Origin: an uncultured Ruminococcus sp.
Lineage (GTDB): Bacteria > Bacillota > Clostridia > Oscillospirales > Ruminococcaceae
Reading direction: 5' to 3'
Length of the DNA stretch: 9,399 nt
Assembly: GCA_900545345.1 (NCBI GenBank)
Contig: UQYQ01000031.1
Span: 1-9,399, forward strand
Part shown: one piece after another, positions 6,035 to 9,399 of the stretch
Layout of the letters: the number at the start of each line of letters is the position of its first letter
Numbering within the stretch: the first letter of the stretch is position 1
Notes under the pieces: model-generated
The model's database searches: none
Seen by the model: only the letters and a program-made list of their open reading frames with translations
What the model was told of the DNA's origin: nothing
Translations under genes and position numbers: made by a program

Positions 6035-7531
6035 ATGAAACCTGCTGCAATTTTTAAAGACAATATGGTTCTTCAAAGAAACAAACGCATCTGCATTTTC
6101 GGTGAATGTGAACAAAACGAAAAAATAACTGTTTCTATTGGCAAGCATAAATCAGAAGCCGAAATCAAAGACGAAAAATGGTGTGCTTACTTACCGGAAA
6201 TGGAAGCACAGAAAAATGCCGAGCTTATAATATCAAGCTCAGGCGGTGAAACAATTACTATAAAAAACATTGCAATCGGTGAGGTATGGCTTGCCGGCGG
6301 ACAATCGAACATGGAGTTTTTTCTGTCAAATACTGAAAACGCCGAACAATACATGAGTGAAGCCAAAAATGCAGATATAAGATTTTATAATGTCCCCCGC
6401 TGCGGAATGATTAATGATGAACTTTTCAAAGCAGAGGAAAATGCACATTGGGAACTCACAAATTCTGACACATTAGGTCTGTGGTCGGCAGTTGGATTTC
6501 ACTTTGCAAAAAATCTTTCTCAAAAGCTTGGTTGTACTGTCGGAATAGTCGGATGTAATTTAGGGGGAACCTCGGCTTCCGTATGGGTTGACGAAGAAAC
6601 ACTAAGCAGCGATAATGATACAAATACTTATTTAGAAGCATACAATAAAGCCTGCGGCAATTTATCTGAAGAAGAACAGATAAAAATATATGATGAATAT
6701 CTTGAATATGAAAAAGGCTGGAATGAAAGACTTGCGGTTATTCAAAAAGAACACCCTGAGCTTTCATGGGAGGATATGCTTAAAGAAATAGGCGAATGCA
6801 AATGGCCCGGACCTATGGGAATAAAAAACCCTTATCGTCCATGCGGATTGTATAAAACTATGATAAGGAGAATTACACCTTTTACTTTTAAAGGAATAAT
6901 TTATTATCAAGGCGAAGAAGACGCTTCACGCTGTGAAATATATTATAAGCTTTTTACAAAACTCATCAGAAAATGGCGTAAAGATTTTAAAGATAATAAT
7001 ATGCCTTTTCTGTGCGTCCAGCTTCCTATGTTCGGGTATGAAAACGCACCTGATGACAAAACCTGGCCTGTAATTCGCGAAGCACAAATGAAAGCAAGTG
7101 AAAATCTCGAAAATGTATATACGGCTGTTATACTCGACTGCGGGGAACTGAATAACATACATCCTATCGACAAAAAGCCTGTCGGCGACAGGTTAAGTTT
7201 GCTGGCACTGAAAAATGTATATGGGTTTGGTGACTGCGACGCCTACGGACCGATTTTAAAATCTGTCTGTAAAAAAGATAATGGATACGAACTGTCTTTT
7301 TATAATGCCGATGGCGGTTTTAAAATAAAAGAAAAAGCACAAGGCTTTGAAATTTCTTATGACGGCGAAACATTCGAAGAAATTTCACCTGAAGTCAACG
7401 GAAATAAGATAATACTGAATTGCAAGCCAGATGCAAAAGAAATTCGATATCAGTGGTTTAATTACAATGAAGTCACTGTTTTCGGCAAGAACTCGATTCC
7501 CCTTGCCCCTTTCAGAGAAATCTTAAAATAA
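6035..7531 (+). CDS. Sialate O-acetylesterase family protein (SGNH-type carbohydrate acetyl-esterase)
   Basis: A 498-residue enzyme predicted to remove O-acetyl groups from sugars. Family motifs appear in order: an N-terminal beta domain (FKDNMVLQRNKRICIFG, about 7-23); WLAGGQSNMEF with nucleophile Ser91; GCNLGGTSASVW (about 173-184); GIIYYQGEEDA (about 287-297), the 'WYQGE.N' block; and DCGELNNIHPIDKKPVGDRL (about 368-387) with catalytic His376. The C-terminal 100 residues form a beta-rich accessory domain. There is no signal peptide, so it should act in the cytoplasm on imported acetylated sugars or oligosaccharides, unlike secreted xylan esterases. The start is the ATG after GGAGG (6023-6027). 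It is a single-gene unit with its own promoter and terminator. The true substrate (sialic acid, xylo- or manno-oligosaccharide) cannot be told: many family members in fibre degraders act on plant glycans, and no sialic-acid genes are nearby. Confidence 0.88.
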   Translation: MKPAAIFKDNMVLQRNKRICIFGECEQNEKITVSIGKHKSEAEIKDEKWCAYLPEMEAQKNAELIISSSGGETITIKNIAIGEVWLAGGQSNMEFFLSNTENAEQYMSEAKNADIRFYNVPRCGMINDELFKAEENAHWELTNSDTLGLWSAVGFHFAKNLSQKLGCTVGIVGCNLGGTSASVWVDEETLSSDNDTNTYLEAYNKACGNLSEEEQIKIYDEYLEYEKGWNERLAVIQKEHPELSWEDMLKEIGECKWPGPMGIKNPYRPCGLYKTMIRRITPFTFKGIIYYQGEEDASRCEIYYKLFTKLIRKWRKDFKDNNMPFLCVQLPMFGYENAPDDKTWPVIREAQMKASENLENVYTAVILDCGELNNIHPIDKKPVGDRLSLLALKNVYGFGDCDAYGPILKSVCKKDNGYELSFYNADGGFKIKEKAQGFEISYDGETFEEISPEVNGNKIILNCKPDAKEIRYQWFNYNEVTVFGKNSIPLAPFREILK

Positions 7532-7540
7532 AAAGAATAA

Positions 7541-7580
7541 AAAAAGACTGACAACTAAAAAAACAGTTGCCGGTCTTTTT
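7541..7580. terminator. Bidirectional terminator between esterase and citrate synthase
   Basis: An 11-bp stem, GACTGACAACT (7546-7556) / AGTTGCCGGTC (7565-7575), has one G-T wobble and one mismatch. It is flanked by A5 on the left and T6 on the right, so each strand ends in a T-run. It serves both convergent genes. Confidence 0.85.
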
Positions 7581-7619
7581 TATCATTAAAGTTTTCATAT
7601 AAATAGATGAGAAGCAGGT

Positions 7620-8993
7620 TTATTTTTCACCTTTTTCAAATTTACGCTCATTCAAAGGAACATATTCTTTCGACTTTAAAACCGACTTATATGCAGGTCT
7701 GATAATCCTTCTTCCTGTAACAAGCTCTTCAAATCTATGTGCACACCAACCTGCCATTCTTGAAACAGCAAAAAGAGGTGTAAATAAATCTTGTGGAATT
7801 CCAAGCATTTGATAAACAAGTCCCGAATACATGTCTACATTCGCACAAACATCCTTGCTTTTTCCGGTTTCACGTAATATTTCAGGAGATAACTTTTCAA
7901 TTGTTTCTAATAAATTAAACTTTCTTTCAAACTCAGTACCATGTGCCAGCTTCTTAGCATTTTCTTTAAGTATGACAGCCCTTGGGTCACTCTTTGTGTA
8001 AACTGCATGACCCATACCGTAAATCAGACCTGAATTGTCATTAGCTTCTTTTCTAACAATTTTTCTCAGGAAATCTGCAACTTCTCCTTCATCTTCCCAG
8101 TTGCTCACATTTTCTTCTATACAGCGCTGCATCTGCAAAACCTTAGCATTTGCTCCTCCGTGCTTTGGACCCTTTAAAGAACCGATAGCGGCAGCATATG
8201 CAGAATACGGGTCCGTTCCCGAAGATGTAAGCACTCTGCAGCTGAATGTTGAGTTATTACCTCCGCCATGCTCTGCGTGAATCATAAGCATCAGGTCTAA
8301 GAGCATTGCCTCTTCGTGTGTATACTTTCTGTCAGGACGAAGCGTAGAGAGGATAGTTTCAGCGGTTGAAAGCCCCTTAATTAAAGGGTGCATTATCATT
8401 GTTTTTCCGAAAAAACTTCTTTGCTGAACCTGATACGCAGAAACCATTATGCTAGGCAGTTTTGAAATAATCGAAACCGCAGTAGACAGCTCATGGTTAG
8501 GAGATATATCCTCAGGATTATCATCATAAGAATAAAGTGCAAGAATAGACCTTGCCATTTTATTCATAATATTTTTTGATGGTGCTTTTAAAATCATATC
8601 CTCAAAAAATGCATTAGGAAGTTCTTTATTAGCATCAATCAGCAATAAAAATGCATCTAATTCCCCTTTAGTAGGAAGTGAGCCGAACAACAGTAAAAAT
8701 ACAACCTCTTCATATCCGAATCTATTTTCCTTTACAGCATTGTCAACAATATCGTTAATGCTATATCCTCTGAAAAATAATTTTCCGTCGACAGGCTCCT
8801 TCTCACCCTCATTAACTACATATCCATGAACATTGCATATATTTGTTACTCCTGCCATTACCCCTGTTCCGTCAGGATTTCTCAAACCTCTTTTTACTCC
8901 GAACTTATCATAGAATTTCGGATCAATTGCATTGTTTTTCACAAACTGTTTTTTTAATGCTTCTTCCGGCGTTTTAACACTTTTCTCTGACAC
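7620..8993 (-). CDS. gltA: Citrate synthase
   Basis: A 457-residue enzyme that condenses oxaloacetate and acetyl-CoA to citrate and CoA in the cytoplasm. The family's catalytic residues are all visible: His278 in GPKHGGAN, His329 in GMGHAVYTKSDPR and Asp387 in NVDMYSGLVYQ, plus the HAEHGGGNNSTF segment (about 239-250). It is therefore the common (Si-type superfamily) citrate synthase, not the unrelated Re-citrate synthase of some clostridia. In a fermentative anaerobe it probably feeds 2-oxoglutarate and glutamate synthesis rather than a full TCA cycle. I chose the GTG at 8991-8993 because AAAGGAG (9002-9008) lies 8 nt upstream; the longer frame to 9071 runs through the -10 box. It is monocistronic here; aconitase and isocitrate dehydrogenase are not adjacent within the window. 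Confidence 0.95.
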   Translation of the reverse strand: MSEKSVKTPEEALKKQFVKNNAIDPKFYDKFGVKRGLRNPDGTGVMAGVTNICNVHGYVVNEGEKEPVDGKLFFRGYSINDIVDNAVKENRFGYEEVVFLLLFGSLPTKGELDAFLLLIDANKELPNAFFEDMILKAPSKNIMNKMARSILALYSYDDNPEDISPNHELSTAVSIISKLPSIMVSAYQVQQRSFFGKTMIMHPLIKGLSTAETILSTLRPDRKYTHEEAMLLDLMLMIHAEHGGGNNSTFSCRVLTSSGTDPYSAYAAAIGSLKGPKHGGANAKVLQMQRCIEENVSNWEDEGEVADFLRKIVRKEANDNSGLIYGMGHAVYTKSDPRAVILKENAKKLAHGTEFERKFNLLETIEKLSPEILRETGKSKDVCANVDMYSGLVYQMLGIPQDLFTPLFAVSRMAGWCAHRFEELVTGRRIIRPAYKSVLKSKEYVPLNERKFEKGEK

Positions 8994-9001
8994 TAAACTC
9001 A

Positions 9002-9008
9002 CTCCTTT
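9002..9008 (-). promoter_or_regulatory. Ribosome binding site deciding the GTG start of citrate synthase
   Basis: AAAGGAG on the - strand is 8 nt before GTG at 8993. No comparable site precedes the in-frame ATG or TTG codons further upstream. Confidence 0.8.
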
Positions 9009-9062
9009 TCTGCTCACAAAAATCATTTTTTCTCTTAATAAAAATTTTGAGTATTGAATTTT

Positions 9063-9091
9063 ATTATACAATATTTTTATAAATTAGTCAA
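9063..9091 (-). promoter_or_regulatory. Sigma-A promoter of citrate synthase
   Basis: TTGACT (9086-9091), a 17-nt spacer and a perfect TATAAT (9063-9068). The start near 9056 gives a leader of about 60 nt. No operator-like palindrome overlaps it. Confidence 0.85.
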
Positions 9092-9109
9092 GTTCAAGAA
9101 TCATTATAT

Positions 9110-9137
9110 AAAAATCCCGCACCATTGGTACGGGATT
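9110..9137 (-). terminator. Intrinsic terminator of the surface repeat protein gene
   Basis: An 11-bp stem (9113-9123 with 9127-9137, one G-T wobble on the - strand) has a 3-nt loop and is followed on the - strand by five T residues. It lies about 20 bp beyond the stop codon at 9157. Confidence 0.8.
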
Positions 9138-9156
9138 AAAAACAGCTTAACTGTTA

Positions 9157-9399
9157 CTATTTTATCTTAACCTTTCTTATCTTCTTATTCCATTTGCTGT
9201 ATACCTTAACAACCTTGTTATTTGCATCTTTGTATGTAGCATAAGCCCTTACTCTTACAAAGTAAGTCTTTTTGCTCTTGATATTCTTATTCTTTACTGT
9301 AAGCTTTGTTTTCTTTAAATCTTTCTTGAAAATTACTTTCTTGAAGTTTTTCTTAGCTGATACCTGAACCTCATAGCCTACAGCTTTTTTAACCTTTTT
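9157..9399 (-). CDS. C-terminal fragment of a lysine-rich fibronectin-III-like surface protein (5' end outside window)
   Basis: The frame runs from the right edge to a TAG at 9157-9159, giving the last 80 residues. The pattern GYEVQVSAKKNF ... KLTVKNKNIKSKKTYFVRVRAYATY ... YSKWNKKIRKVKIK* matches the C-terminal fibronectin-type-III-like repeat common in secreted and wall-associated proteins of Clostridia, where 'TYYVRVRAY' and 'YSKWS' are typical. About 27 of 80 residues (34%) are lysine, so the domain is very basic and may hold the protein to anionic wall polymers; that role is inferred. The rest of the protein, including any enzyme domain and the signal peptide, lies beyond the window. Confidence 0.8.
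   Translation of the reverse strand, partial: KKVKKAVGYEVQVSAKKNFKKVIFKKDLKKTKLTVKNKNIKSKKTYFVRVRAYATYKDANNKVVKVYSKWNKKIRKVKIK

Noticed and set aside
8994..9071. TTG start extending citrate synthase by 26 residues
   Set aside because: The extension overlaps the TATAAT -10 box and the leader. The GTG with a well-spaced AAAGGAG gives a normal citrate synthase N-terminus.
1..9399. CRISPR array, tRNA/rRNA, insertion sequence or phage genes
   Set aside because: No regularly spaced direct repeats, cloverleaf or rRNA-like sequence, transposase or integrase motifs, or terminal inverted repeats were seen.

Overview
The window looks like chromosomal DNA from a low-GC, Gram-positive anaerobe of the class Clostridia, plausibly a Ruminococcus/Eubacterium-like gut fibre degrader. 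The evidence is the AT-rich base composition, strong AGGAGG-type ribosome binding sites and consensus sigma-A promoters. The gene content fits too: a type I dockerin module (the cellulosome/amylosome assembly tag), a 'GGGtGRT' protein beside an IscU/NifU-like scaffold (a pair I associate with Clostridia), an SGNH acetyl-esterase, and a lysine-rich fibronectin-type cell-surface repeat. The species cannot be fixed from this sequence alone.

Layout. (1) 2-460 (+): the 3' end of a secreted protein with a C-terminal dockerin. (2) 461-733: two strong hairpin terminators between convergent genes, then an unusual GC-richer 3' flank of the next operon. (3) 2443-734 (-): a two-gene operon, IscU/NifU-like scaffold then GGGtGRT protein. 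It is driven by a near-perfect promoter (TTGTCA-17-TATAAT) whose -35 overlaps a 14-nt perfect palindrome. (4) 5647-2677 (-): a tight three-gene operon of a small, cationic, cysteine-free secreted protein followed by two FtsX/MacB-type ABC permeases. No ATPase is encoded with it. The promoter region carries a 16-nt perfect palindrome. (5) 5648-6034: a 387-bp divergent regulatory region. (6) 6035-7531 (+): a cytoplasmic sialate-O-acetylesterase-family enzyme. (7) 8993-7620 (-): citrate synthase with its own promoter; a bidirectional terminator separates it from the esterase. (8) 9399-9157 (-): the C-terminal end of a very lysine-rich surface-type repeat protein.

How it fits together. Citrate synthase is central metabolism. 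The scaffold/GGGtGRT pair is conserved but, to my knowledge, functionally uncharacterised, and is probably iron-sulfur related. The dockerin protein, acetyl-esterase and surface repeat protein fit a polysaccharide-degrading lifestyle. The most novel-looking unit is the secreted-protein/twin-permease operon. It resembles peptide-export or immunity modules but lacks the ATPase that FtsX-type permeases normally need, and I could not firmly assign the secreted protein to a family. Several genes have misleading upstream in-frame TTG or ATG codons that fall inside promoters or 5' leaders. Starts were therefore chosen by ribosome binding site and promoter position.
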